Of a stretch of DNA of 64,000 nucleotides, positions 1-11,574 are shown piece after piece. Below the pieces are notes generated by a model. It ran no database searches. It was not told the DNA's origin and saw nothing but the letters and a program-made list of their open reading frames with translations. The stretch is from Chrysoperla carnea (lineage: Eukaryota > Arthropoda > Insecta > Neuroptera > Chrysopidae), in assembly GCF_905475395.1 (NCBI RefSeq), contig NC_058341.1, forward strand, positions 34,425,501-34,489,500. Reading direction: 5' to 3'. Both the position numbers and the translations under genes were made by a program. Numbering within the stretch: the stretch's first letter is position 1; every line of letters begins with the position of its first letter.

Positions 1-537
1 TTACCTGCACGGATAAAAGCCGTACTTATTGATATTAAGGAAAAAATTTTGTTGGCTGTTATTAAAACTTGTTAAAAGGTTAAAACGTGATAAATCTTGT
101 TTGTACTAATTGGCTAGTTTACGTTTACGTGGTCTTTTATTAGTTTCTTTGTGTTATCTTGACGTAAACAGAGTACATTCACATTAGCAACATCTATCTT
201 CAATGTTTACACTTTTTTACATCTGTCGAATTCTTTTCGAAGCATTTTCTAAATTCGAGCGGTAAAACTATTTTAATTATTAATGACGTAATTAATTAAA
301 TCTAATTTGTTTTTGTTAGTTATACTAAAATATTTTTTTTTTACAAAAAGAAAATTAGAATATTTAGGTAATTAATATGCGGAATTATTATTTTTTGACA
401 ACAATGGCGTACGAATTATGATAAATTGATTGTTATACTATATTGATTCATTAAAATTCAAGTTTAATTGTTATAAAAAAGAAATAAATGCATTTGCATT
501 TTTCAATATGTTCAGTTTATCCATGTATAACACCATC
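1..537. other. gene-free AT-rich stretch left of the tRNA
   Basis: I see no open reading frame of note, no RNA gene and no repeat shared with the rest of the window here. The sequence is AT-rich and includes an A/T homopolymer-rich patch near 330-360. Confidence 0.6.
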
Positions 538-610
538 GCCGAAATAGCTCAGTTGGGAAAGCGTTAGACTGAAGATCTAAAGGTCCCTGGTTCGATCCCT
601 GGTTTCGGCA
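538..610 (+). tRNA. tRNA-Phe-GAA: tRNA-Phe (anticodon GAA), slightly degenerate
   Basis: The 73-nt sequence folds as a cloverleaf. The acceptor arms GCCGAAA and TTTCGGC pair fully and are followed by discriminator A at 610. The anticodon stem TTAGA/TCTAA (564-568/576-580) closes a loop with anticodon GAA at 571-573. The T loop is the standard TTCGATC. The A and B boxes needed for RNA polymerase III are recognisable, and a T-rich run that could end transcription begins just after the gene. CCA is not encoded, as expected in a eukaryotic nucleus. Two stem positions are mismatched compared with the usual animal tRNA-Phe: C13 opposite A22 in the D stem and T51 opposite T63 in the T stem. The copy may therefore be a weak or decaying gene rather than the main tRNA-Phe. 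The isotype call is firm; whether it works is not. Confidence 0.88.
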
Positions 611-2908
611 TTTAATTTTTATTGCCAATTTTTCATTTAGTTAAACTAATAAAATTTTTCATACTATCCTATCCTATAGAGAATTTTTATTTTAGAATAA
701 AACATTATTTTTAAGTGAAATTTGTATCTCAACTTCAACTGTGCCTCAACTGTCAATTGCTGATATCTCGAGAAACACAATTCGGAAAGGATTTAGTCAG
801 TAGCATCATTTTTAGTGGGTTTAACTTACAAATAGATAATATATTCATGGGCTCTGAATTTTTGCCAGAAATTTAATTATCGATGCAGATAGTATCTTAA
901 TTGATATAATTGCTCTCCCCTCCTGATAAACGACAGAGGTAATTGGATTCACCTAGAGCTCTTGTTTTAGTTGAACGATTCAAAAATTGAGTTCCAGACC
1001 TATTATACTTCGTGCAGCAAATAAATGAAGGAACGAATAAAGATAAGAAATCCAAATTGATGGTTAGAATAAAATTTCCGGAAAATATTTAAATTACAAA
1101 TAAATTGCCTTCCCCACCTTTTTTATGTTTGTTCATATAGGAATTGAAAATCATAAAATTGCTTTTTGAGTGTTCACTACTTGGACTACTATTAAAAAGA
1201 TTAATAAAAATGTTCGTACATTATTAATTAAATTTAATAGATGCCTTTTTAAAATAAACGGCGGAAGTTCAAACAAGTCAGTTGATGGTTGCACTTGTTA
1301 ATTTTTATACCATGCATATGTAATATGCAAGGTATACTAAGTTTAGTCCCAAGTTTGTAACACTTAAAAATATTGATGCTACGCACAAAATTTTGGTATC
1401 GTATCGGTTTTCATAAAATCACCTAATTAGTCCAATTCCGGTTGTCCGTCCGTCCGTCTGTGGACACGATAACTGAAAAACGAACAAAGATATCAACCTG
1501 AAATTTTTACAGTGTACTCGGGAACATAGGTCAATTGGCTCTTGGGTCCGTTGGAGCCATCTTGTAAACCGTTAGAGAAACTACAAAAGTTTAAATATAA
1601 AAAATAAACAACTTTTGTTTGAAACATTTTTTTGTAAACGCCACTGTTTACTCACGAGGGCACACATCAGATGCAAATGTTAAGTATAGTACGTATTAAT
1701 ATGGAATTATCAGTTATGTATGTGTGACATGTATATGTGTAATGTGATAGAGTAATCGATACTGTCTATGCATGGTATTTCAACAGTTAACTCAGTCAAT
1801 TGTTTGTTTTCCTTTGTATTCTCAATATTTTTATATTTTTAATGACTATAGATATAAATTATAATAATAATTTTAATTATGTATACTAACAATAAGTTTA
1901 AAACGCAATTCATTGTTAATATAACTAATTAATAGTTAAGATGATAATAATCATGTGATGTATTAATTATATTTTGGTATTCGTTTGACATTATTACATA
2001 TTGTAATATTCTTTTCCTATGTATTCCGATTTCATTCTTCACATTGTTTGAAATATTTTTCGAGTCCTGAATTAATTTGGACAAGCCGAACAAACGCTGA
2101 TATTTTTGCACTTATTTTAAGAGTTGATACCTCTCGGAAAAAGCTAGAAAATCACAAAACGTTTATTGTTTCGGAATTTGATTAAATTTGGCATATTTGA
2201 GGGTAATTTTGTCCCGTAAAATATGAAAATGGGGTTCATGTAACGATTGAATGAGAAGTTTGGGTATATTATCGTATAGTATCTTGCAAAAGTCGTATAG
2301 AAGTTTTTGTTTCGGAGCGATTTTGAAGATTTAACAACTTTTTGAAGTATGGTCTGAAAAATTTGACAGGGATAAAAACCTTCGTATATATGGCGATATA
2401 AAAAATATATTAGACAAATTTTTTTAAAAATTTTGGTGACGGGTGACGATAAATCGAGTTTATTTCATTCTTGGTCCAGTAGTTTCCGAGATATCGTCTG
2501 AATTCGTATTCTGATATGTCGAACGCTATGAATCCAGTGGTCAAACTTAATTGAGAAGATCAAATTTTATTTCGAATATCTTTCTCTGAAATTTTAGTTT
2601 ATTGTTCACATGGAAACTTACAATCTGATAATCTAAGTGACGTTCCAAGACTCGCCTGCTTTCTTTTTATTCTTAATTATATAAGTTTTATCTTCGTTAC
2701 TTTTGTAAACATTTCCAAAATTCTTTAACTTCTAATTTTAAAATATAAAATTGGCATTTTTTGAATTAAAAAAGAACTTTTGTTAATTCCGTATTCACTT
2801 TCTAAATTGTGTAACGATTACGAAACCTTATTTTATCGGTGTTTCAACGTTTTCTTATCCGAGATGTCAGAATTCAAAATCAGCGATTGAAAATAGACCA
2901 CAAGAAAG
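611..2908. other. intergenic stretch with one dispersed repeat
   Basis: No gene is supported here. The recognisable content is one copy of the palindrome-headed repeat at about 1302-1815. The remainder, including 2180-2640 with its transposon-like wording, shows no reading frame worth calling. Confidence 0.5.
1302..1815 (+). repeat. palindrome-headed dispersed repeat, copy A
   Basis: One of seven copies in the window. It starts with a near-palindrome around CCATGCATATG / ATGCAAGGTAT. It then has the shared block GTTTGTAACACTTAAAAA, a TCCG/TCTG-rich segment near 1440-1465 and the block CTTGTAAACCGTTAGAGA. It ends in a conserved tail around TCAGTCAATTGTTTG. No coding capacity is visible, so it looks like a non-autonomous mobile element of unknown class. 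Confidence 0.75.
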
Positions 2909-4198
2909 ATGTTCAATTATATGAAAAATGTTCTTTATAGTTTGGTAGATGCAGATGAAGAGGCGAAATTAAGCAGAGTAACTGTAACTCGTTTAATTGG
3001 GAAAAAAATTAATACATTCAAATTTACTTTAATCGAATATGAGAATGAACCAATATTTCCAAATAGTAAATTTATCGAACCGGAATCACTTTACCAACGA
3101 TTGAAGATAAAAATGAAACGATTAACTCCAGAAGCAGCAGAAGAAACATTTACTTTCTTATACAAAATAGAAGTAAATATTTCAAAAAATACACCATTTA
3201 CCAAAATTTTAAATCAACACAATGCAATTACAAAAGAAGGGCGATTTTTTAAGAAATTAAAAGAACATGCAAAAATTTTACCGCTATGTATACCAAAAAT
3301 GAGAGAAGCAACTTCAACGCATATTATATTAGAGGATGATTTTGAACATTTTGAAATTTGTCGTGCAAATTGGTACGGTATTAAACATTTTCAAATTGTT
3401 TTGGAAACAATAGCCGAATTTCATGCATTTAGTTTTCATATAAAAAAGTTACATGAACGAAAACGAATGCGACCATTTGCAGATGCAAATCGATTTGTGA
3501 ATGATGAAATTTTTTATAATAAAAAATATGCAATTACTCGAAGATTGCAAAGACAAGAATTTCATAGTCATATGTTTTTAATTGATCAATTAAATGAGAC
3601 GGAATCGTTGCGGAACGATATTAAATTGTTATTTCGAAGAAAATATGATGGATTTTATTATGATTTAAAAAGTGTGAGTCATACGTTCAACGTTTTCTCA
3701 TATTGTGATCCATGGGCAGGGGATAATTTAATGTTTGAATATCAGTTTGGATCGGTGAAATCGTGCCGATTATTGGACTTTAAATTTATTCGGTATTTAC
3801 CCCCATCTCATGATGTCTTAAGTGTTATTTATTATAATTCGACAAAGAAATTCCGAAAAGAATGTTATGTAACATTATTGAATTATTATTACGAACAATT
3901 ATCGGAACGTTTAAAAGCATATAAATATGATCCAAAAGAAATTTATCCAAGAGATGCATTTGATAAAGCATGTTCGGATCGCTTATTAACTATTTTATTT
4001 TATAATATTAATTATAAGGTGATTGCGTTGCTTGGTCCAAAAAAATTTAATGAACATTTTAAAGATAATAGTGTGGTCATTGATTTTTTATTGGATAATC
4101 GTGTCAATCACATTGAACAGTTTATGCAAAAGGATGAATGTTACCGATTGAATATTATAGAGGAATATACTGAGTTTGTATCTGAATTAATGAACTAA
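2909..4198 (+). CDS. divergent EcKinase-like (CHK domain) protein with altered catalytic loop
   Basis: A single-exon gene of 429 residues, close to the usual 400-430 for EcKinase/CHK proteins. The family belongs to the choline-kinase-like fold; some members phosphorylate ecdysteroids, and others are proposed to phosphorylate xenobiotics in the cytosol. Family landmarks are present: E110 in the N-lobe, an LEDD hinge at 141-144, an AEFHAFSF segment at 169-176 and the metal-binding Asp D290 in LLDFKFIRY. The catalytic loop (264-276) is unusual: the standard HGD reads YCD, so the His is Tyr, and one extra residue lies between the Asp and the Asn. It could be catalytically weak, or a non-enzymatic paralogue. 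The start follows a CAAGAAAG context and AATAAA lies at 4206-4211, 8 nt after the stop. It precedes the close-paralogue array on the same strand and is far more diverged than those copies are from each other. Confidence 0.85.
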   Translation: MFNYMKNVLYSLVDADEEAKLSRVTVTRLIGKKINTFKFTLIEYENEPIFPNSKFIEPESLYQRLKIKMKRLTPEAAEETFTFLYKIEVNISKNTPFTKILNQHNAITKEGRFFKKLKEHAKILPLCIPKMREATSTHIILEDDFEHFEICRANWYGIKHFQIVLETIAEFHAFSFHIKKLHERKRMRPFADANRFVNDEIFYNKKYAITRRLQRQEFHSHMFLIDQLNETESLRNDIKLLFRRKYDGFYYDLKSVSHTFNVFSYCDPWAGDNLMFEYQFGSVKSCRLLDFKFIRYLPPSHDVLSVIYYNSTKKFRKECYVTLLNYYYEQLSERLKAYKYDPKEIYPRDAFDKACSDRLLTILFYNINYKVIALLGPKKFNEHFKDNSVVIDFLLDNRVNHIEQFMQKDECYRLNIIEEYTEFVSELMN

Positions 4199-6169
4199 GT
4201 TGATTAATAAATGGTTAAAATAATCTGTTTTTGATCATTTCTTTTAATTTTTGATTTATATAATTGAAGGTATTTGGAACGTACAATCGGAGGTACAAAA
4301 GTACTGAAAACTAATAATTCGTAAATGTAAACGATTTGTAGAATGCAGTATTAACTCATGTTGGGACTCATAGGCAAGACAATTTTTCGGGGCCTCTAGG
4401 GAATGTGAAAATCAGGCAGCGCTGTTTTTTTAGCCTTCGTAAATTAACTTGTGGTTCTTCCTATAAAAATTATACTTCTTTCCCTATTGTTTTTGTTATC
4501 TTCTGATATCAGATTGGACCTAGTTTTGCGGGTAGCTTCAATATGACAATGCACATTCCAAACGGTAAGAGAGAGAATAACTCTTTAAATTAGAAAGATA
4601 ACCCTAATAAAAAAATAACAATTTTTGCTCAAAAAATTTGTTCGAAAAACGTTCGGAGGAATTGCGACTTAAAAATATGTCATTATTTGACCTACAATTA
4701 CCGATAAACTTAAATCGTATTTTCTTACGATTAAATGCAATAATGACATATTTTTAATTTTTAATATGTTTTTTCCGATCTACCCCTTTAGATGCCTTCT
4801 ACTATTTTTTAATCGAAATGATTTAGTGCCTAACCCTGCTCATGCAAGCTCTTCTGTTTGATTTATTTATTATGTAGTGTCTGAAATAATTTAGATATGT
4901 AAATAAAAATTACTCTGTCATTTAGATAAATTTTATTTATTTGTATACACTATCCATTTAAATAAATATACAGGTTGTCAGCCATCCTTCCTAAGTGGTT
5001 TCGTTTTTTCTCCTATTATAATTTTTGGAAAAAAATGATAGGCTCCTTGGCCTACTAAAGAATAGAAGCTTTTGTAATCGAGTCAGGAGAAAATAATAAA
5101 CTCGCCAACCATAAAATTTGGGCTCCGTTATTTGAACTAAACTAGTAACAAACGGTAGATAATTTTCTTTTCGTCGTAAAGCAATATTTTGTGTTGTATA
5201 CCATTGAATGGGTATTGAAAAATAAAAGATTCAAATAACTTTTTCCTCAGTTCAGAATATTTCTTTATCGAGTGCTACTATCGACAATTTTTGCAGATTT
5301 TTTCTTTGCATCTTTTGGAGCTCCATACCGAGAAAGCACTAATCCTACTAGAACTATGGTCATATGGTCCGCCTGTCTTCCTGTCTGCCTGTCTGTCCGC
5401 CTGCCTGTTTATCTGTTTGTAAACACGATAACTCATAAACGAAAAGAGATATCGAGCTGATATTTTTATATCATGCTCAGGACGTATAAATGAGGCCGAT
5501 TTCGTTTCGAGCAACATTTCTGAAGGTCTTGTAAACCTTTAGAGGGCGCAAATTGGCTTAGAAATATTATATTGTAGTATATACTGCAGGCACCTATAGT
5601 TTGTATTTTAAATGTATACGTTACATATATTATGTATGTGTTTGTTTGTTTATTTTTCTTTACTTACATGACAATGTAAAAAAAAAAACGGTTGCGTATT
5701 CAACTATACATGGTATTTCAACAATTAATACAGTCAATTGTTTGTTTAATTGTCGTTTTTAACTACTTGGTGAATATTTGTTTCGTATATGCCTATACTT
5801 TTTTGGTGTGAGACGCCCGTTATATACAACACTTGAATAATTTATATCATGAGTGAATTTTATATTAAATAATTGATAATAATAATGAGATGTTAAGTAT
5901 CATTGATATATATTTTATTGATCATAATCAAGGACAATGGCAAGGTGGGAGAAAGAGAGGGAGCCGCCCCTCTAAAGATTCGAAAAAATTAACCAAATGC
6001 CAGTAATTTATTGTGCGATTTTTAACTTTCACCCAAAAGTTAGTTCACTGTTAGTTCAAAATTGTTCACAGACGAAGGAAAGAATATTTACCAGATTGCA
6101 CAATAAATATAAAACTAATTTTGGTCTTAATATTTTTTTTCAAATTCCATATTTTTGTGTATCTGTGAC
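4199..6169. other. intergenic stretch between EcKinase-like genes
   Basis: No gene is supported. It contains a diverged copy of the palindrome-headed repeat (about 5185-5750). The left edge of a block duplicated upstream of the next two array members lies near 6030. The rest is AT-rich and unassigned. Confidence 0.5.
5185..5750 (+). repeat. palindrome-headed dispersed repeat, copy B (diverged)
   Basis: It shares the CTGTCTGCCTGTCTGTCC-type segment near 5380-5415, the ACACGATAACTCATAAACG block and the tail around CAGTCAATTGTTTG with the other copies. Its first third differs, so it is either an older copy or a separate subfamily. Confidence 0.6.
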
Positions 6170-6918
6170 CAGGGCCCGATCTAGCTATTTCGCCGCTCCG
6201 GACAAAAATTATATTTGTAGCCCTTTACACTCATATTATATATCTTTATTTTTAAAGTTTACATATGCTTAAAAATTAAATAAATTTGATCGAGGAAAAA
6301 TCTTCGAACGAAAAATATTAGTTTTAAAAGTACACATCTTATACCGGCTTCGAATTCGATATAAGTTTTCAGATTCAATTAAAACCTCACTCTAATTCAT
6401 AAAAATTAAAAAAAGAAATTAAGTTGTTCTTTATAAATACGCAAACATTTTTTGCATTTGAAACATTTTTTTGTGTGTTTGTTCATTCAATTTGAACTGA
6501 AATGGTCTTTTCAGGAAAACGAATCAAATTTATTGGATATATTGGAAATTTTTTTTCGAAGAGTGTCCGTATTTCCCAGAAACAACTTTGTGTTATATTT
6601 TTCAGTTTGTTTTTTCATAAACTGTACGGTTTGCAGGAAAATGTTTCGAATAAAAAATGTTACTTTTTTAATCAATAATAACTTTCTAATTTAAAGTGAA
6701 TTGCCAGTTATGGAGTAGAGTGAGCTTGGAAACCTAAATCACGTTTAATGTTGTAAGATGTGCGCTTACACAACCAACATTTTGCGCTTGAAGTACTTTT
6801 ATCGATAAAAGTTATTTTTCGAGTTTTAAGCATAAATCAACTTGAGGGTTTATTTTATATGTAGTTATTTTCGGAATAGCCCTGGTTTTATTGAGTCCGG
6901 CCTCTCCTGGATCTCATA
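6170..6918. mobile_element. 749-bp insertion with 8-bp target duplication (hAT-like?)
   Basis: The flanks are TCTGTGAC (6162-6169) and TCTGTTAC (6919-6926), an 8-bp duplication with one mismatch. The paralogous flank near 11325-11340 lacks the insert and runs straight through, so the empty site is visible in the same window. The left end begins CAGGGCCCGATC, which recalls hAT ends, and an 8-bp duplication also fits hAT. The right end does not form a clean inverted match with it, so class assignment is tentative. No transposase is encoded. Confidence 0.6.
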
Positions 6919-7204
6919 TCTGTTACTATCGCTGCGAGCGTCTGTTAATGTGTTACATTATACAATTTTAATAAACTGTTTAGAAATGTACATTTAGGAC
7001 GTCCTAACATCCTTAATTGTTTATACGATCAGAATTCATATCTGCTGTACCGCTCTAAACTCTAATAATATGTTTCGCAGCACGTAATTATAACTTTGTT
7101 TTAAATAAATACATCGACAATTGAATGTATTCTTTACATTTCTAAAGTATAGTTTGATTATTAAATATTAAATTTGTTAAAGTGCGTACGTGAACCAAAG
7201 AAAA

Positions 7205-8443
7205 ATGCCAGAAGAAGTGTTTGATCAAATTATTACAAAAGAACAATGTTTGAAATTAGTTGAAAAAGTACTAAAAACAAATCAGTTTCAATTGATAAAT
7301 TATTCATTGAAACCATTAGGAGGTGAGAAAAAAGGATATTTAGCAACACATTTAAAAGGAGCATTCGAAATAAAATGTAGAGAAAAGACACAAACTTTAA
7401 ATTTTTTCATGAAATTAAAATTGGATGAAAACGATGCTGTTGGGAAATTAAGTAATGATGAAAATGATGTGTACATACGTGAATCAACATTTTTAAAATT
7501 AGCGACGAATGATTTCCAAGTGATGTGGGCACCCAAATTCTATGATTATATTGATAATAAACTGATTGTTTTAGAAGACTTATCAGAGCGTGGATTTAAA
7601 GTTGCTGATTTGGAAGAGTATGATTTGAATCATTGTTATGTGGGTTTAAAAGCTTTAGCCAGTTTTCATGCATTTAGTTTTAAATTTTTACATGATAAAC
7701 GTTTGAAAAACAGTGACTATTCAATTTTAAAAGAATATCCGTACTTTTTTATGGAAAATTTATTTTCAAATGAGACGGAATTAGGTCGAAAGTTCGTAAA
7801 ATCAACAAAAGATAGTATGAATTATATAATTGAGCAAATGCAACCAAAAAATATTGGACAAGTACAAGTGAAATTCAATGAAATATTTGATCGTATGCCA
7901 GATGAAATAAAACCAAAGGAAAATAAATACCATGTGATTTCGCATGGTGATTTGTGGGCTAATAATATTATGTTTTCATATGAAAATAATGTTCCAAAAC
8001 AATGTTGTATGGTTGATTATCAAATACTACGTTATCTTCCACCTACTGTTGATCTACAATTTTTTTTAATTGTAAACTCTCCACCAAGTTTACGAGCAAA
8101 ACATTTTCGTGAATTATTAGAACATTATTATCAACAATTATCACAAGAGTTAAATGTGTTTGGTTTAGATTCAAATAATATTTATCCAGAGGAAATTTTT
8201 GAAAAACAATGTGCCGATACAATGGGATTAGCTTTGACTCTTGCATGCTCGTATAAATCATTTTTATTAATGCCACGACAAAAAATGACTACATACCTTT
8301 CGGATCCTGCTCACAGTGAGGAAGTTATGTATGGTGCTCGTACGAAATATATTAAAGAAGAATTGGAGATTAATCACGTTTACAAAGAAAAAATATTTAA
8401 AGAAATTCAAGAATTTATTGATTTAATTGAACAGTCATTTTAG
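7205..8443 (+). CDS. EcKinase-like (CHK domain) small-molecule kinase, array copy 1
   Basis: An intronless gene of 412 residues, full length for the EcKinase/CHK family of choline-kinase-like phosphotransferases. Members act in the cytosol on ecdysteroids or, by proposal, on xenobiotics; this substrate is unknown. Visible motifs are a Gly-rich PLGGEKKGY at 37-45, the probable ATP-anchoring Lys in FFMKLKL (66-72), E93, hinge LED 123-125, catalytic loop SHGDLWANNIMF 246-257 (H247, D249, N254) and metal-binding D271 in VDYQ. I chose ATG 7205 rather than the in-frame GTG 15 nt upstream, because a eukaryotic start should be ATG and the paralogues begin MPEE or MTEE. AATAAA is at 8557-8562. It shares extended flanking DNA with the locus at 11575, showing block duplication. 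No signal peptide or membrane segment is seen. Confidence 0.93.
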   Translation: MPEEVFDQIITKEQCLKLVEKVLKTNQFQLINYSLKPLGGEKKGYLATHLKGAFEIKCREKTQTLNFFMKLKLDENDAVGKLSNDENDVYIRESTFLKLATNDFQVMWAPKFYDYIDNKLIVLEDLSERGFKVADLEEYDLNHCYVGLKALASFHAFSFKFLHDKRLKNSDYSILKEYPYFFMENLFSNETELGRKFVKSTKDSMNYIIEQMQPKNIGQVQVKFNEIFDRMPDEIKPKENKYHVISHGDLWANNIMFSYENNVPKQCCMVDYQILRYLPPTVDLQFFLIVNSPPSLRAKHFRELLEHYYQQLSQELNVFGLDSNNIYPEEIFEKQCADTMGLALTLACSYKSFLLMPRQKMTTYLSDPAHSEEVMYGARTKYIKEELEINHVYKEKIFKEIQEFIDLIEQSF

Positions 8444-11400
8444 AATATTTGTTAAAATTTTTTAATTTAAAATATTAAAGTGAAAATTAAGAAGTAAAAC
8501 GATTTTGTAAAAATATTTATATATAAATGATTGTCAAAAATTTATTGGATCATTTTAATAAAAGCCAGTATTTTTTTACCAAAATTTACCAATTAAATAA
8601 TATAATTTTTACCAATTAAATAATTTTATACTTTTTCTAAAATCCCTTCCGTTATTAAGTGAAATTTATTAATATCTACTGATTATCATTGGCTACTGGT
8701 TATCGAATGGTAGTCAATGAATGAACAAATTTATCAATTTTTGCCACACCCGTATCTCCCCAATTTGACCTCAGATCAAATATGTAAAAGAGTTTTTTTG
8801 TTGCTGTTGATGAGCTTATTTTGGTAAGCTATGTTTCTGCAGTCAACAACAGAACACGGTGTATATATTTATATTGGAATACAGGGCTAGTAAAGGTCGG
8901 TTTACATAAGATAATGAAGAAATATTATTACAAATATTTTTAGAAATATTACAATGCGTATATGACCTTAGTAGTTAAACACGCATTATAATAATAAATA
9001 AATAAAAATATTTGTAAATAAATGTAATCTTTCTCTGTAATTTTTAGGATTGCTTTATCTAATTTCCAAAGAATCATCATTAATCAATTAAACAGAATTT
9101 ACCATTTATAAATATGTCTAATGAAGTCACATGTGTTATAAAATCCCTAAAATTATGCTTGCCTTTTTTAACAATTTTAGAAAAATGGTCCTTTAAAATT
9201 TGTTTTTCTCATAATTCTTAGTCTGTATCTTCCAGGTTGCCCCTCTCTGGCCTATTGGCTGGCGACGCCCATGCTAAACATTCTATTATTAAAAAGTAGA
9301 AAAGTAAGTTGGATTTGAATGCGGTTTTCGCCATTCGATTCGTTAGAGCGCCAGGAAATTTTGTGACCTAATTTGATTTACTAGAAATTAAAAATATGCA
9401 ATTAGCATAATTAATATCCATTTTATAATTGCATTTTAAATTGCCCGTAAATATGAAATTAACAATTCGGTTAATAGTGATGAAAATGATTTCAAACTCG
9501 TTAGACAGGAGTTTTAAGTGCGCTGAACATGAATATCGCGACAGAATTGGTCTCAGAGGTATCTGGTGCTCAGAATGATCGATATCCCTGTCACCTCCCG
9601 GAGTTTTCGAGAAATTCGTTATATAATCGGTTCAAACTCGTTATTCGGGGATTTTTTGGTCACTTTTTACACTTTTGATCTTGTAAACCGTTAGAGATAG
9701 AACAAAAGTTTAAGTATAAACAATGTTCCTTATAAAAAAAAAATTAACAACTTTTGTTTGAATAATTTTTTCGTAAACACTACTGTTTACCCGTGAGAGC
9801 GCAAATTGTATAGTATGTATGTTATGGCTATATCAGTTGTATATGTGTGACATGTATGTATGTGTAATGTGACAGAGTAATTAACACTGTCTATGCATGG
9901 TATTTCAACAATTAACTCAATCAATTGTTTGTTTTCACTTGTTTAAATATGAATTTTCAGTTTCTTTTTTTATTTGTGAAATAATCTCATCTGGATTGTA
10001 TTTGTTTTAATGATTACATAATTTATGAATCTTACTTGTAATGTTACGTAAACCTTTTTCTAATATTTTTTGAAAAACAAGTTTATAAACTTAAACAAAT
10101 AAATAAATAATAAAATAATAAAATAATAGGTATGGGCAATTCTTTGAAAATAATCGATTCTTGGAACGAATTTGAATCAGTTTATCGAGAATCGATTCAC
10201 TTAAAAATCAACTGCAATGAATCGATTTAGTAAGAATCAATCTTAAAAATCGAAAAAATTGAAAAAAATGTTTTTTACAATTATATTTTGCTCCATAATT
10301 TTTAAATTCATAATACGATAAATTGTCTAAAAGATTTTTTTATTTTACTCTTTTTCAAATATAGAACAGTTTTTTAATATTCTTTACAATGTATACATAA
10401 AAAAAAGAGTAAGCAATAGTCATTTTGCGTAGTAGCCGCAGATTCACAAATTCGTCTATAGACGCCACTTAGTTCGAAGAAAGTTGAGACAAATAGGCTA
10501 ATTTTGTCGGTTAATTAAACTGAATATTCGTTTATGATATAGGATGGTGACTCAGAAGGTTGGTTTTGCTGCTTTAGATGAATATTTTAAATTAAAAATA
10601 ATATTCCGAATGCATTGTACATATAAAAAGTATTTGTTTTTATTTTGGTATCATTATAAAGAGGGATCCCTACGCTTAAGGACGTACCAGTACGATATAG
10701 CTTTAAACAGATTAACGGTTGTTTTAATTTTATAAAGTAGATACTACCAGGATAAGAAATGCATGGTGTTTAGTACAATGCTGTTATGTTATAGAGACAC
10801 ATACTTTGAGTATGTATGTTGGCATAAGTATTATTACAGTACCTACATATTGAATGGGGCTCTCCACCAGAAGTATTTTGAGCATCACCAACCTGTATGG
10901 ACCTTACGCCATTGACTCGTCCGCCATAACTATTGCTAATTCAAATTGAAAATAAATAAACTTATTCTTCCTGAAAATAATTCAAGGATTCACTTTTTAA
11001 ATGCGTTCTTCAAATGAAAAAACATTATGCATCCTGATGTGAAAAGTGAATAGCTGAATATTACTATTTTCGAAAGCAGTGATTTTTATAAAAAGTAGAT
11101 AAAAGTAGATAATCTGAAAAAACGGAAGTTATACTCAATTTTTATATATATATTTTTTTTAATGTAACACAGACAATATTTATGTTGCCTAATAATGAAA
11201 TAGTTCAATGAAATTAGTATATTGTTCTCAGGCGAAGGAGCAATATTTACCAAATTGCACAATAAATATGAAACTATTTTTTGTGCTTAATATTTGTATA
11301 CAATATTTTTGTATATCTATGATTATCGCTGCGACCGTCTGTTAATTTGTTACATTATATATAGTTTATACAATTTTAATAACTTATTTGGAAATGTCTT

Positions 11401-11574
11401 AACATCCTTAATTGTTTATACGATCAGAATTCATATCTTCTGTATCGCTCTAAACTCCAATAATAACTTTCTTTCACAGCACAAAAATAAAAACTTAGTT
11501 TTAAATATACATTTCTAAAGTATAGTTTGATTATTAAATATTAAATTTGTTAAAGTGTGTGCGTGAACCAAAAA
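8444..11574. other. intergenic stretch with repeats and a duplicated flank
   Basis: No gene is supported. The 3' flank matching copy 2 extends to about 8590. A truncated palindrome-headed repeat lies at 9680-9946, a patch rich in ATCGATT-type words at about 10150-10255, and the duplicated 5' flank of copy 2 starts near 11215. The remainder is unassigned AT-rich DNA. Confidence 0.5.
9680..9946 (+). repeat. palindrome-headed dispersed repeat, copy C (5'-truncated)
   Basis: It begins abruptly in the CTTGTAAACCGTTAGAGA block and runs to the family tail. The first half of the element is missing. Confidence 0.7.

Noticed and set aside
6452-6694. 80-codon frame inside the 749-bp insertion as a transposase
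   Set aside because: It consists of Phe/Asn/Leu-rich low-complexity residues with no catalytic motif.
7190-7204. Upstream in-frame GTG starts for EcKinase copies 1 and 2
   Set aside because: Eukaryotic initiation at GTG is unlikely, and an ATG directly downstream gives the MPEE start shared with the paralogue at 15591.
7300-8276. Antisense reading frames opposite the EcKinase genes
   Set aside because: They recur at homologous places only because the sense sequences are conserved; codon content is that of a complement.
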